A stretch of 64,000 nt of DNA, from NCBI RefSeq assembly GCF_042649045.1, contig NZ_JBHSEF010000026.1:248001-312000 (forward strand), written 5' to 3'. Numbering within the stretch: the first letter of the stretch is position 1; the number at the start of each line of letters is the position of its first letter. The notes under the pieces are model-generated. The model was given only the letters and a program-made list of their open reading frames with translations, was not told the DNA's origin and did no database searches. Made by a program: the position numbers and the translations under genes. Source of the DNA: Chryseomicrobium palamuruense (GTDB taxonomy: Bacteria > Bacillota > Bacilli > Bacillales_A > Planococcaceae). Shown here in pieces: positions 1 to 8,509 of the stretch.

Positions 1-21
1 AAATAAATCGAGGTGATTACA

Positions 22-957
22 TTGAAACATTCCGATTTAGCAGTCGAATGGACAGAAGTAATGGAAACTAGGGAAATGGATGAAGTCGTCCAAGAAGGGA
101 AAATGACCATCCGGAAATTTCGACAAGGTGAACCGTTGCATACTTACATTACAGTGATAACAGAAGACTTCTCTACCGACCATGTATCTGATTTTTTAGC
201 TGCAGAGAAAGTGCTGACCAATGAAATTGCGGGACTATTCCCGCCTAATGTAAAAAAAGTTTGTATTACGGGACTTGGAAACGAGTGGATGACAGCAGAT
301 GCCCTTGGACCTCGCGTCATTCAGAAGCTACAGCAAAACTACCTTTTTCTCGAACATGAAAAAGCTATATTACTACAACCGGGTGTCCGACTTCAATCCG
401 GTATTGAGACAGCAAACTACGTACATGCGATTACGAAAGAAATGAAACCCGATGTCATTGTGCTAATCGATTCGTTAAAGGCAGCACAGCAGCCACATCT
501 TGCGCGAACCATACAAGTAACAGATGCCGGTATACGACCGGGTTCAGGTTTATACAGTGACCGTGCAGAGTTATCTCAAGCCTATTTAGGGATTCCGGTC
601 ATCGCCATCGGGATTCCCACAGTCGTATCATCCATTGATGTGACGGCTTACCAACTCGAGAAGGCTCTGCATTATTTTGCGAAGCGCATCGAGATGAAAC
701 AAGATGGAAATCCTCTCGCCAACAGTGCATTTACAGATGCACAAACTTCAGATATTAAAATCCTTGAAAATATCTTTGGAGAATGGGCTCTACTGTCAAA
801 AGAAGAGCGTCACCAGTTTCTCATTGAAAATAGTGGTCCAACAGATGCCATAGTAACGCTGACAGCGATTCATGAATGGATTGAGCGATGGTCCGAAACG
901 ATTGCTAGTGCACTTGTAGAAGTTCTTACCCCAGGACTCGTACCATATACTGATTAA
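22..957 (+). CDS. gpr: Germination protease GPR
   Basis: Aspartic-type endopeptidase that degrades small acid-soluble spore proteins when spores germinate. The 311-residue product carries the family signature around GLGNEWMTADALGPRV (about residues 90-110), then VIVLIDSLKAAQ and TDAGIRPGSG. The conserved Asp residues of these segments are present. TTG at 22 is preferred because AGGTG lies 6 bases upstream; the GTG at 13 overlaps that ribosome binding site. At 311 residues it is shorter than the roughly 370 usual in Bacillus. spoIIP follows in the same reading frame after this gene's TAA. Any sigma-G promoter lies outside the window. Identification is firm; the exact start is inferred. Confidence 0.93.
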   Translation: MKHSDLAVEWTEVMETREMDEVVQEGKMTIRKFRQGEPLHTYITVITEDFSTDHVSDFLAAEKVLTNEIAGLFPPNVKKVCITGLGNEWMTADALGPRVIQKLQQNYLFLEHEKAILLQPGVRLQSGIETANYVHAITKEMKPDVIVLIDSLKAAQQPHLARTIQVTDAGIRPGSGLYSDRAELSQAYLGIPVIAIGIPTVVSSIDVTAYQLEKALHYFAKRIEMKQDGNPLANSAFTDAQTSDIKILENIFGEWALLSKEERHQFLIENSGPTDAIVTLTAIHEWIERWSETIASALVEVLTPGLVPYTD

Positions 958-972
958 AAAAGGAGGGGAGTT

Positions 973-1752
973 ATCCGACTCGTTCAACTACTTGTTACAT
1001 CCATCATTGTGATATTTTTTATTCCTTTTATATTCTTGTTATATCTCCCATCCCAAACAACGCAAACGATTGCCCAGGCGGAAGCACAGCCAAGCGGAAA
1101 CTGGAAAGAAGAATCTATCGCCATTTCGGCAGCTCCCAACAAACGACTGCTGTTCCTCTTTACTCATTCCCATGAGGCTTATCCGGGTCAAGCTGATGCA
1201 TCCGGTTCAATTCCTGTGTATCATGCAACTAAGAACATCACAACCTTTCATCCTGTAATCGAACAAGCCTTTTTAGAGAAAGGGATGCAAGCGTCATTAC
1301 TTGAAATAGATGCGATGCAGTTATTATCTAAACATCAAAAAAGTTTTGACCAGGCCTATAATGTGATTCGTCCGCATTTATTAAGTCAGATTCAAGCAGA
1401 CTCATTTGAGTATGTCATTGATTTTCATCGAGATTCTGCCGGAAGAAAGGTTACGGCGCTTAAGTCGCCGAAGGGATCTTTTGCCAAAGTCTTATTTATC
1501 GTGGGCGGAGAACACGCAGGCTATGCCGCCAACTTAGAACTTGCAAAACGTTTGTCTGCTCGTTTAGAAGCACAGATTCCAGGCATTTCACGTGGGGTTG
1601 CTGTGAAATCAGGAATAGGCGTGGACGGTGTTTACAATCAAGATCTCCACCCTAAATCTCTCCTCATTGAACTAGGTGGGATTGAAAATACACAAGCCGA
1701 AGTGGAAGCAACTATACGTCAAATTGCCATAGCCTTTGAAAACCTAGAGTAA
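973..1752 (+). CDS. spoIIP: Stage II sporulation protein P (SpoIIP), short form, unusual start
   Basis: Membrane-anchored peptidoglycan amidase/endopeptidase of the SpoIIDMP engulfment machine, made in the mother cell. The C-terminal catalytic domain is clear: LFLFTHSHEAYPGQ, DFHRDSAGR, GGEHAGYAANLELA and LLIELGGIENT carry the His and Glu zinc-ligand region. One N-terminal hydrophobic helix anchors the protein. It has about 259 residues, much shorter than the roughly 400 of B. subtilis; the long linker is missing. A strong AGGAGGGG at 961-968 points to position 973, but the codon there is ATC. The first canonical start in frame is GTG at 1009, which lacks a ribosome binding site and cuts the helix. 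The frame is open back to the gpr stop. Confidence 0.85.
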   Translation: MRLVQLLVTSIIVIFFIPFIFLLYLPSQTTQTIAQAEAQPSGNWKEESIAISAAPNKRLLFLFTHSHEAYPGQADASGSIPVYHATKNITTFHPVIEQAFLEKGMQASLLEIDAMQLLSKHQKSFDQAYNVIRPHLLSQIQADSFEYVIDFHRDSAGRKVTALKSPKGSFAKVLFIVGGEHAGYAANLELAKRLSARLEAQIPGISRGVAVKSGIGVDGVYNQDLHPKSLLIELGGIENTQAEVEATIRQIAIAFENLE

Positions 1753-1788
1753 ACGCGCTCGATTTCCGTATCACTTCCTTGCTGATTC

Positions 1789-1797
1789 TGCTATAAT
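1789..1797 (+). promoter_or_regulatory. Extended -10 promoter for lepA
   Basis: TGCTATAAT, an extended -10 element with a perfect TATAAT hexamer, lies 31 bases before the lepA start. No good -35 hexamer is seen at 16-18 bases, which is typical of extended -10 promoters. Confidence 0.55.
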
Positions 1798-1827
1798 TTG
1801 TTGTAGCTTAATTAGGAGTGGACGAAT

Positions 1828-3657
1828 ATGAATAACGAACAACGTTTAGATAGACAATCTAAAATACGAAATTTTTCGATTATCGCACACATTGACCATG
1901 GAAAGTCGACACTAGCGGATCGAATCCTTGAGAAAACACAGACGGTCACAAGCCGTGAAATGAAAAGCCAACTGTTAGATTCGATGGACTTAGAGCGTGA
2001 ACGAGGAATTACCATCAAGTTGAATGCTGTTCAGCTTCAATACACAGCAAAAGACGGGGAGACCTATACGTTCCATTTAATTGATACACCAGGGCATGTC
2101 GATTTCACTTATGAAGTCTCACGAAGCCTTGCAGCATGTGAAGGTGCTATTCTTGTTGTGGATGCCGCACAAGGAATTGAAGCACAGACGCTCGCGAACG
2201 TTTATTTAGCTCTAGATAATGATTTAGAAATTCTACCAGTTATCAATAAAATTGACCTTCCTGCTGCCGACCCGGAACGTGTCCGCGGAGAGGTAGAGGA
2301 AGTCATTGGTCTAGATGCATCAGAAGCGGTATTAGCATCTGCAAAAGCAGGGATCGGGATTGAAGAGATTCTCGAACAAATCGTTGAAAAAGTTCCAGCG
2401 CCACAAGGGAACCCAGAAGCGCCTCTAAAAGCGCTCATCTTTGATTCTCTATTTGACCCATATCGTGGCGTAATCTGTTACATTCGTATTATGGAAGGAA
2501 CCGTAAGCCCAGGTGACCGCATTCGTATGATGTCTTCTGGTAAAGAGTTCGATGTCGTGGAAACAGGTGTATTCACACCAAAAGCCATTCAACGAGATGA
2601 ATTAACTGTGGGGGATGTTGGATTCCTTACTGCTTCTATGAAAGATGTGGGGGACTCAGCTGTAGGGGATACCATTACTTTGGCGTCCAATCCCGCAACG
2701 GAAGCTCTTCCAGGATATCGTAAAATGAATCCGATGGTCTTCTGTGGACTCTATCCAATCGATAACTCGAAATACAATGACCTCCGAGATGCATTAGAAA
2801 AATTACAACTGAATGATGCAGCTCTTGAATTTGAGCCGGAGAGCTCTCAAGCCCTAGGGTTTGGTTACCGTTGTGGTTTCCTTGGTCTTCTACACATGGA
2901 AATCATTCAAGAACGTATTGAACGTGAATTCAAGATTGATCTCATCACGACAGCACCAAGTGTTATTTACAACGTCAATATGACAAATGGTGATGTGATT
3001 CGGGTCGATAACCCATCGATGATGCCCGATCCGCAGAAGATTGACCGCATGGAAGAACCTTATGTGAAAGCATCAATTATGGTACCAGAAGACTATGTAG
3101 GGGCCGTTATGGAATTATGCCAACGTAAACGTGGCAACTTCTTAACGATGGATTACCTTTCACAAGCTCGTGTTAACATCCTTTATGAAATCCCATTATC
3201 GGAAATTGTCTATGATTTCTTTGACTCGTTGAAATCAAGTACAAAAGGCTATGCGTCATTTGACTACGAATTAATTGGATACAAAGAGTCGAAACTTCAG
3301 AAGATGGACATTCTTTTAAACGGAGAAAAAGTGGATGCCCTTAGCTTTATCGTTCACAAAGATTTTGCTTATGAACGTGGAAAACTGATTGTCGAAAAAC
3401 TAAAAAGCTTGATTCCTCGTCAGCAGTTTGAAGTACCTGTTCAAGCCGCTGTTGGACAAAAGATTATTGCTCGATCCACTATCAAGTCGATGGGAAAAAA
3501 CGTGCTTGCGAAATGTTACGGAGGAGACATCTCTCGTAAACGAAAACTTCTTGAAAAACAAAAAGAAGGTAAGAAACGTATGAAACAAGTAGGTTCTGTC
3601 GAAGTACCACAGGAAGCCTTTATGGCGGTCCTAAAGATGGACGAAGACCAAAAATAA
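1828..3657 (+). CDS. lepA: Elongation factor 4 (LepA), ribosome back-translocase GTPase
   Basis: Cytoplasmic translational GTPase that remodels stalled or mis-translocated ribosomes. The 609 residues match the family's usual length of about 600-610. The N-terminal GTPase domain shows the P-loop IDHGKSTLADRI near residue 22, the G3 motif DTPGHVDF and the G4 motif NKIDLP. The LepA-specific C-terminal domain ends with a basic stretch (SRKRKLLEKQKEGKKRMK). ATG 1828 has AGGAGTGG upstream. hemW follows with only about 60 bases between, as in B. subtilis, so the two are probably co-transcribed. Confidence 0.97.
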   Translation: MNNEQRLDRQSKIRNFSIIAHIDHGKSTLADRILEKTQTVTSREMKSQLLDSMDLERERGITIKLNAVQLQYTAKDGETYTFHLIDTPGHVDFTYEVSRSLAACEGAILVVDAAQGIEAQTLANVYLALDNDLEILPVINKIDLPAADPERVRGEVEEVIGLDASEAVLASAKAGIGIEEILEQIVEKVPAPQGNPEAPLKALIFDSLFDPYRGVICYIRIMEGTVSPGDRIRMMSSGKEFDVVETGVFTPKAIQRDELTVGDVGFLTASMKDVGDSAVGDTITLASNPATEALPGYRKMNPMVFCGLYPIDNSKYNDLRDALEKLQLNDAALEFEPESSQALGFGYRCGFLGLLHMEIIQERIEREFKIDLITTAPSVIYNVNMTNGDVIRVDNPSMMPDPQKIDRMEEPYVKASIMVPEDYVGAVMELCQRKRGNFLTMDYLSQARVNILYEIPLSEIVYDFFDSLKSSTKGYASFDYELIGYKESKLQKMDILLNGEKVDALSFIVHKDFAYERGKLIVEKLKSLIPRQQFEVPVQAAVGQKIIARSTIKSMGKNVLAKCYGGDISRKRKLLEKQKEGKKRMKQVGSVEVPQEAFMAVLKMDEDQK

Positions 3658-3720
3658 GAGTACTAGAGGGAGGGTCAGCTTGCTGTCCTCCTTTTCTACT
3701 TGAAAGAAAGCAGGGATAAT

Positions 3721-4854
3721 ATGATAAAAGGTATTTACGTTCATATCCCATTCTGTCATCAGATTTGTAGCTATTGCGATTTTAATAAGTTTTATTTTCA
3801 CAACCAACCTGTCGACGCGTACCTCGATCGTTTGGATCAAGAGATGGAACATTGGTCTCGAAAGACCGATTTATCCGAAGTTCATACGGTCTTTTTAGGA
3901 GGGGGCACCCCTACTTCTTTAAGTCTGCGTCAACTCAGTAAATTATTTGATTCCTTAGAGCAGCACTTTCCTATTCACCAGATCACTGAATTTACTTCGG
4001 AAGCGAATCCGGATGAACTAACGTATGACAAGATGGAACTCATGGCAGCACGTGGGGTAAATCGCTTCAGTATCGGAGTACAGACGTTTGATGCCAGGTT
4101 ATTGAAAGTGTTAGGCCGTACTCATACTGAGCAACATGTAGAGCGGGTCATCCAACATGCCAATGATTTAAAGTTTCCCTCCATCAGTATGGATTTAATG
4201 TACGGTTTACCCAACCAAACGATGGACCACTGGAAAGATGCATTGCACCGTGCATTTCAAATGCCGATTACCCATATTTCAGCGTATTCATTGATCGTTG
4301 AACCGAAAACAATCTTCTATAATCTGATGTCAAAAGGGAAGTTACCTCTTCCTGCGCAAGATCTTGAGCGCGACATGTATGATTATTTATTGACCTCTAC
4401 AAAAAAGCATGACTTTGAACAATACGAGATTAGTAATTTTGCGAAAAATGGTTTGTACTCAAAACACAATTCAATCTATTGGAAAAATGAAGAATACCTT
4501 GGACTTGGAGCAGGTGCACATGGGTATGTAGATGGGATTCGCTATTCTAATCACGGACCGTTAAAGAAATACATGAGTGCACTTGAAGAAGGGAATCTTC
4601 CAATCATTCATCAAAACTTCGTGACGGAAAAAGAAGCCATGGAAGAAGAACTTTTTTTAGGCCTAAGAATGAATAAAGGTGTATCTTTTTCAGATTTCAA
4701 ACGTAAATATGGCAACGACTTGCGAGAAATTTACCAATCTCAGCTCTCGAAGCAGATTCAACTTGGGAACTTAGAAGAACGAGATGGAAGACTCCAATTA
4801 ACTTACCAAGGGCGGTTCATTGGGAACGATGTCTTCTCGGAATTTTTACTCTAG
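3721..4854 (+). CDS. hemW: Heme chaperone HemW (radical SAM, HemN-like)
   Basis: Radical SAM protein of the HemN/HemW family, long annotated as oxygen-independent coproporphyrinogen oxidase but known in characterised members as a heme-trafficking protein. HIPFCHQICSYCDF near residue 8 carries the CX3CX2C cluster motif typical of HemW. It is followed by FLGGGTPTSL and the SIGVQTF segment. The product has 377 residues, the normal size. ATG 3721 follows an AGGGA sequence; the upstream TTG at 3700 adds seven non-conserved residues and is not preferred. It sits between lepA and the hrcA operon, the standard Bacillales position. Confidence 0.93.
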   Translation: MIKGIYVHIPFCHQICSYCDFNKFYFHNQPVDAYLDRLDQEMEHWSRKTDLSEVHTVFLGGGTPTSLSLRQLSKLFDSLEQHFPIHQITEFTSEANPDELTYDKMELMAARGVNRFSIGVQTFDARLLKVLGRTHTEQHVERVIQHANDLKFPSISMDLMYGLPNQTMDHWKDALHRAFQMPITHISAYSLIVEPKTIFYNLMSKGKLPLPAQDLERDMYDYLLTSTKKHDFEQYEISNFAKNGLYSKHNSIYWKNEEYLGLGAGAHGYVDGIRYSNHGPLKKYMSALEEGNLPIIHQNFVTEKEAMEEELFLGLRMNKGVSFSDFKRKYGNDLREIYQSQLSKQIQLGNLEERDGRLQLTYQGRFIGNDVFSEFLL

Positions 4855-4862
4855 CAAATTCG

Positions 4863-4891
4863 TTGACAGGGTTTTGAAGCTTTGATACCTT
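4863..4891 (+). promoter_or_regulatory. Sigma-A promoter of the hrcA operon
   Basis: A perfect TTGACA at 4863-4868 and a weak -10 TACCTT at 4886-4891, with a 17-base spacer and an upstream TG at 4883-4884 (extended -10). The expected transcript start lies just before the CIRCE element, the usual HrcA-repressed layout. Confidence 0.7.
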
Positions 4892-4903
4892 AATAAGTGA
4901 GTA

Positions 4904-4930
4904 TTAGCACTCTCAACTAACGAGTGCTAA
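4904..4930 (+). promoter_or_regulatory. CIRCE operator (HrcA binding site)
   Basis: Perfect consensus inverted repeat: TTAGCACTC at 4904-4912, nine bases, then GAGTGCTAA at 4922-4930. HrcA binds this as DNA, so the operon is autorepressed and released on heat shock when GroE is occupied by misfolded protein. Confidence 0.97.
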
Positions 4931-4944
4931 CAGAGGTGATCAAC

Positions 4945-5976
4945 ATGTTAACGGAAAGGCAAATTTTAATATTGCAAGTTACTGTCGATGACTTTATCCA
5001 AACTGCTCAACCTGTTGGATCTAGGCAGCTCTCTAAGAAAGAGCTAGTACCATTCAGTCCAGCAACTATTCGCAATGAAATGGCGGACCTTGAGGAACTG
5101 GGGTATTTAGAGAAAACCCATACTTCTTCCGGTCGAATTCCTTCTGAGAAAGGGTACAGGTATTATGTCGACCATATGTCTGCACCGAATCAACTGTCCT
5201 CAGACGAAATGCAAAAACTTCATTCGATTTTCGAAGAAAAGCGTCTCGAATCTGAACAGATTATTCGAAAATCCGCTGAAATCATAGCGGAGCTAACGAC
5301 CTATACAACGATACTACTAGGCGAAGATGTACAAAAGCACCGAGTTCGCAAATTTTCGATGGTGCCGCTGTCATCTGAAACAGCAGTTTCCATCATTGTG
5401 ACAGATCATGGACATGTCCAAAATCGCTTGGTAGAAATTCCGTATGATTTCAAAATGGTCGATTTAGAACGAATGGTAGAGCAAATCAATCAACACGTCA
5501 TAGGAGCGCATCTCTATGAAATTCCAAGCATTCTGGGACGTGTAATGAACCACTTGATTGAACAGCATGAAGGTCGAATGACAGAAGTCTTTGAAGCGCT
5601 CACTCAGTCAATCTCTGAGAATAGTGAAGAAAAAGTCGTCTACGGTGGCAAGATGCAGCTGTTCAATCAACCGGAATTTAACGATTGGCAGAAAGCACGC
5701 GGGATACTCGAATTTATGCAACAGCTCGAAGAACACCCCCGAACAATCGTACCCAATTCATCCGGACTGTCGATTCGCATCGGCTCTGAAAACAATATGG
5801 ATTCTATGGAAAATTGTAGTATTGTGACCGCAACCTACTCCTTTGGTGAAAAACAAAAGGGGCAAATCGCTATCATCGGACCTATGCGGATGGATTATCG
5901 ACGCGTTATCTCCCTGCTTGATTATGTGACCGGTGACTTATCACGAGAACTGACAAGAATCCTTCATTCCAAATAG
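4945..5976 (+). CDS. hrcA: Heat-inducible transcription repressor HrcA
   Basis: Repressor of the class I heat-shock genes, binding the CIRCE element just upstream. The 343-residue product has the N-terminal winged helix (MLTERQILILQVTVDDFI, then SPATIRNEMADLEELGYL and HTSSGRIPSEKGYRYYVD). The central GAF-like and C-terminal dimerisation regions end near IGPMRMDYRRVISLLDYV. ATG 4945 is chosen because AGAGGTGAT stands directly upstream; the GTG at 4924 lies inside CIRCE. First gene of hrcA-grpE-dnaK, with grpE 12 bases downstream. Confidence 0.97.
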   Translation: MLTERQILILQVTVDDFIQTAQPVGSRQLSKKELVPFSPATIRNEMADLEELGYLEKTHTSSGRIPSEKGYRYYVDHMSAPNQLSSDEMQKLHSIFEEKRLESEQIIRKSAEIIAELTTYTTILLGEDVQKHRVRKFSMVPLSSETAVSIIVTDHGHVQNRLVEIPYDFKMVDLERMVEQINQHVIGAHLYEIPSILGRVMNHLIEQHEGRMTEVFEALTQSISENSEEKVVYGGKMQLFNQPEFNDWQKARGILEFMQQLEEHPRTIVPNSSGLSIRIGSENNMDSMENCSIVTATYSFGEKQKGQIAIIGPMRMDYRRVISLLDYVTGDLSRELTRILHSK

Positions 5977-5988
5977 AAAGGATTTGTG

Positions 5989-6567
5989 ATGATGACAAAT
6001 AAAAATGAACCGATTCAAGAGACAGAAGACGTCGTAACTGACGAACTAGTAGTAGAAGAAAGTCTAGTGGAAGAATCTTTAGTAGAAGAATCAATTGAAG
6101 ATGAAAACACTTTTGAACAAACAGAAGTTGAGCGGCTTCAAGCGCAACTAGATGAGAAAGAAAATGAATATCTTCGTTTGCGTGCCGACTTCGATAACTA
6201 TCGTCGCCGTGTACAGAAAGATTCGGAAGCAGCAGCGAAATACCGTTCGCAATCTCTTGTGAATGATTTGCTTCCGGTTGTAGATAACTTTGAGCGCGCA
6301 CTTGAAACATCAGCGACGACAGAAGAAGCAAAAACACTTTTAAAAGGTGTAGAAATGGTTTTCCGTATGTTCAAGCAAGCGCTTGAATCGGAAGGCGTGC
6401 TAGAAATCAATCCGGATGGTGAACCGTTTGATCCGAACTTTCACCAAGCTGTAATTCAAGAAGCTTCCGACACACACGAGTCAGGAACTGTGATTCAAAC
6501 TTTACAAAAAGGGTATCAATTGAAGGACCGAATTATCCGACCAGCAATGGTTAAAGTTAGCGAATAA
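5989..6567 (+). CDS. grpE: Nucleotide exchange factor GrpE
   Basis: Cochaperone that releases ADP from DnaK. The 192-residue product has a highly acidic, repetitive N-terminus (VEESLVEESLVEESIEDE), a long coiled coil with LRADFDNYRRRVQKD, and the C-terminal beta-wing ending YQLKDRIIRPAMVKV. Three starts are stacked: GTG 5986, ATG 5989 and ATG 5992. AAAGGA at 5977-5982 best fits ATG 5989 or 5992. Position between hrcA and dnaK confirms the call. The repeated VEES units look like a recent in-frame expansion. Confidence 0.95.
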   Translation: MMTNKNEPIQETEDVVTDELVVEESLVEESLVEESIEDENTFEQTEVERLQAQLDEKENEYLRLRADFDNYRRRVQKDSEAAAKYRSQSLVNDLLPVVDNFERALETSATTEEAKTLLKGVEMVFRMFKQALESEGVLEINPDGEPFDPNFHQAVIQEASDTHESGTVIQTLQKGYQLKDRIIRPAMVKVSE

Positions 6568-6588
6568 TTTCTAGGAGGAACATCATTT

Positions 6589-8412
6589 ATGTCTAAAATT
6601 ATCGGTATTGACTTAGGAACAACCAATTCATGTGTCGCTGTGTTAGAAGGCGGCGAACCAAAAGTAATTCCAAATCCAGAAGGTAACCGCACAACGCCAT
6701 CTGTTGTCGCATTTAAAAATGGCGAGCGTCAAGTAGGGGAAGTGGCTAAACGCCAAGCAATCACAAACCCAAATACAATTGCTTCTGTAAAACGTTTAAT
6801 GGGTACTTCTGAAAAAGTATCAGCAGAAGGAAAAGACTACACACCTCAAGAAGTTTCCGCTATGATTCTTCAATACTTAAAATCATATGCAGAAGACTAT
6901 TTGGGTGAAAAAGTTGAGAAAGCAGTTATTACAGTACCTGCTTACTTCAATGATGCGGAACGTCAAGCGACTAAAGATGCTGGTAAAATTGCAGGTTTGG
7001 AAGTTGAGCGTATCATCAACGAACCAACTGCTGCAGCATTAGCGTATGGATTAGATAAAATGGATAAAGATGAAAAAATACTTGTGTACGATTTAGGTGG
7101 CGGAACGTTTGACGTATCTATCCTAGAACTGGGTGACGGTGTATTTGAAGTACTTGCAACAGCTGGAGACAACCGTCTAGGTGGAGATGATTTTGACCAA
7201 GTGATCATGGACTACCTAGTAACTGAATTCAAAAAAGACAATGGCATTGATTTATCAAAAGATAAAATGGCGATGCAACGTCTAAAAGATGCGGCTGAGA
7301 AAGCGAAGAAAGACTTATCTGGTGTGACATCGACACAAGTTTCACTTCCGTTTATCACTGCTGGTGAAGCAGGACCACTTCACTTAGAAGTATCGCTAAG
7401 CCGAGCTAAATTTGATGATATTACTGCTTCACTTGTAGAACGTACGATGGAACCAACTCGTCAAGCAATGCGCGATGCAGGCCTTTCTGCAAATGAAATT
7501 GATAAAGTCATTTTAGTGGGTGGATCGACACGTATCCCTGCTGTTCAAGATGCGATCAAGAAAGAAACTGGAAAAGATCCACACAAGGGAGTTAACCCTG
7601 ATGAAGTAGTTGCAATGGGTGCAGCTGTACAAGGTGGTGTCTTAACTGGTGATGTGAAAGACGTTGTCTTACTAGACGTAACTCCACTATCACTTGGTAT
7701 TGAAACAATGGGTGGCGTGTTCACGAAGTTAATTGAACGCAACACGACAATTCCCACGTCTAAATCTCAAACGTTCTCAACCGCAGCTGACAATCAACCA
7801 GCAGTAGATATCCATGTTCTTCAAGGAGAGCGTCCAATGGCAGCAGATAACAAAACGCTCGGCCGTTTCCAATTGGCGGACATCCCTCCAGCTCCACGTG
7901 GTATTCCACAAATTGAAGTAACATTTGATATCGATAAAAACGGAATTGTAAGCGTTAAAGCAAAAGACCTTGGAACTCAAAAAGAACAAACGATTACTAT
8001 CCAATCTAATACATCTCTATCAGATGAAGAGATTGAGCGTATGGTGCAAGAAGCAGAAGCGAATGCAGAAGCGGATGCTAAACGTAAAGAAGAAGCTGAC
8101 CTTAAAAACGAAGCAGATCAATTAGTGTTTATGACAGAAAAAACACTGAAAGATCTTGAAGATAAAGTGTCTGAAGAAGAAAAGCAAGAAGCGGAGACAG
8201 CGAAAGATGAGCTGAAGGTAGCTCTTGAAGCTGGCAATGTGGAAGACATTAAAGCGAAACGTGATGCTTTACAAGAAATCGTTCAAAAATTAACGATGAA
8301 ACTTTATGAGCAAGCAGCGGCTGATCAACAAGCTACTGAAGGCACTAATTCATCTGACGATGGTGTCGTTGACGCAGACTTCGAAGAAGTAGACGACAAA
8401 AAAGATAAGTAA
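6589..8412 (+). CDS. dnaK: Hsp70 chaperone DnaK
   Basis: ATP-dependent folding chaperone. The 607 residues start with IIGIDLGTTNSCVAVLEGG, the Hsp70 phosphate-binding signature. The ATPase domain continues through VYDLGGGTFDVS and VILVGGSTRIPAVQ. The substrate domain starts with DVTPLSLGIETMGG, and the C-terminus is acidic (DADFEEVDDKKDK). It lacks the about 24-residue insertion of Gram-negative DnaK, as expected for Firmicutes. AGGAGG lies upstream of ATG 6589. An intrinsic terminator follows, so dnaJ is partly uncoupled. Confidence 0.98.
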   Translation: MSKIIGIDLGTTNSCVAVLEGGEPKVIPNPEGNRTTPSVVAFKNGERQVGEVAKRQAITNPNTIASVKRLMGTSEKVSAEGKDYTPQEVSAMILQYLKSYAEDYLGEKVEKAVITVPAYFNDAERQATKDAGKIAGLEVERIINEPTAAALAYGLDKMDKDEKILVYDLGGGTFDVSILELGDGVFEVLATAGDNRLGGDDFDQVIMDYLVTEFKKDNGIDLSKDKMAMQRLKDAAEKAKKDLSGVTSTQVSLPFITAGEAGPLHLEVSLSRAKFDDITASLVERTMEPTRQAMRDAGLSANEIDKVILVGGSTRIPAVQDAIKKETGKDPHKGVNPDEVVAMGAAVQGGVLTGDVKDVVLLDVTPLSLGIETMGGVFTKLIERNTTIPTSKSQTFSTAADNQPAVDIHVLQGERPMAADNKTLGRFQLADIPPAPRGIPQIEVTFDIDKNGIVSVKAKDLGTQKEQTITIQSNTSLSDEEIERMVQEAEANAEADAKRKEEADLKNEADQLVFMTEKTLKDLEDKVSEEEKQEAETAKDELKVALEAGNVEDIKAKRDALQEIVQKLTMKLYEQAAADQQATEGTNSSDDGVVDADFEEVDDKKDK

Positions 8413-8423
8413 GAACGCGTCAT

Positions 8424-8459
8424 GAAAAAGTCAAAGGCAGCAGTGTCTTTGGCTTTTTC
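8424..8459 (+). terminator. Intrinsic terminator or attenuator between dnaK and dnaJ
   Basis: A 13-bp stem (8424-8436 with 8447-8459, one G-T wobble) around a 10-base loop, with a T-rich right arm. It would reduce read-through from the heat-shock operon into dnaJ. Confidence 0.75.
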
Positions 8460-8484
8460 CATGTCAGCAAAAACGTGGTACAAT
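8456..8484 (+). promoter_or_regulatory. Internal promoter for dnaJ
   Basis: TTTCCA at 8456-8461, a 17-base spacer and TACAAT at 8479-8484 with TG one base upstream (extended -10). The -35 overlaps the T tract of the dnaK terminator, so dnaJ-prmA-rsmE-mtaB can be transcribed separately from hrcA-dnaK. Confidence 0.65.
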
Positions 8485-8509
8485 AGGGAAGTTGTGAGGA
8501 GAGTGACTT

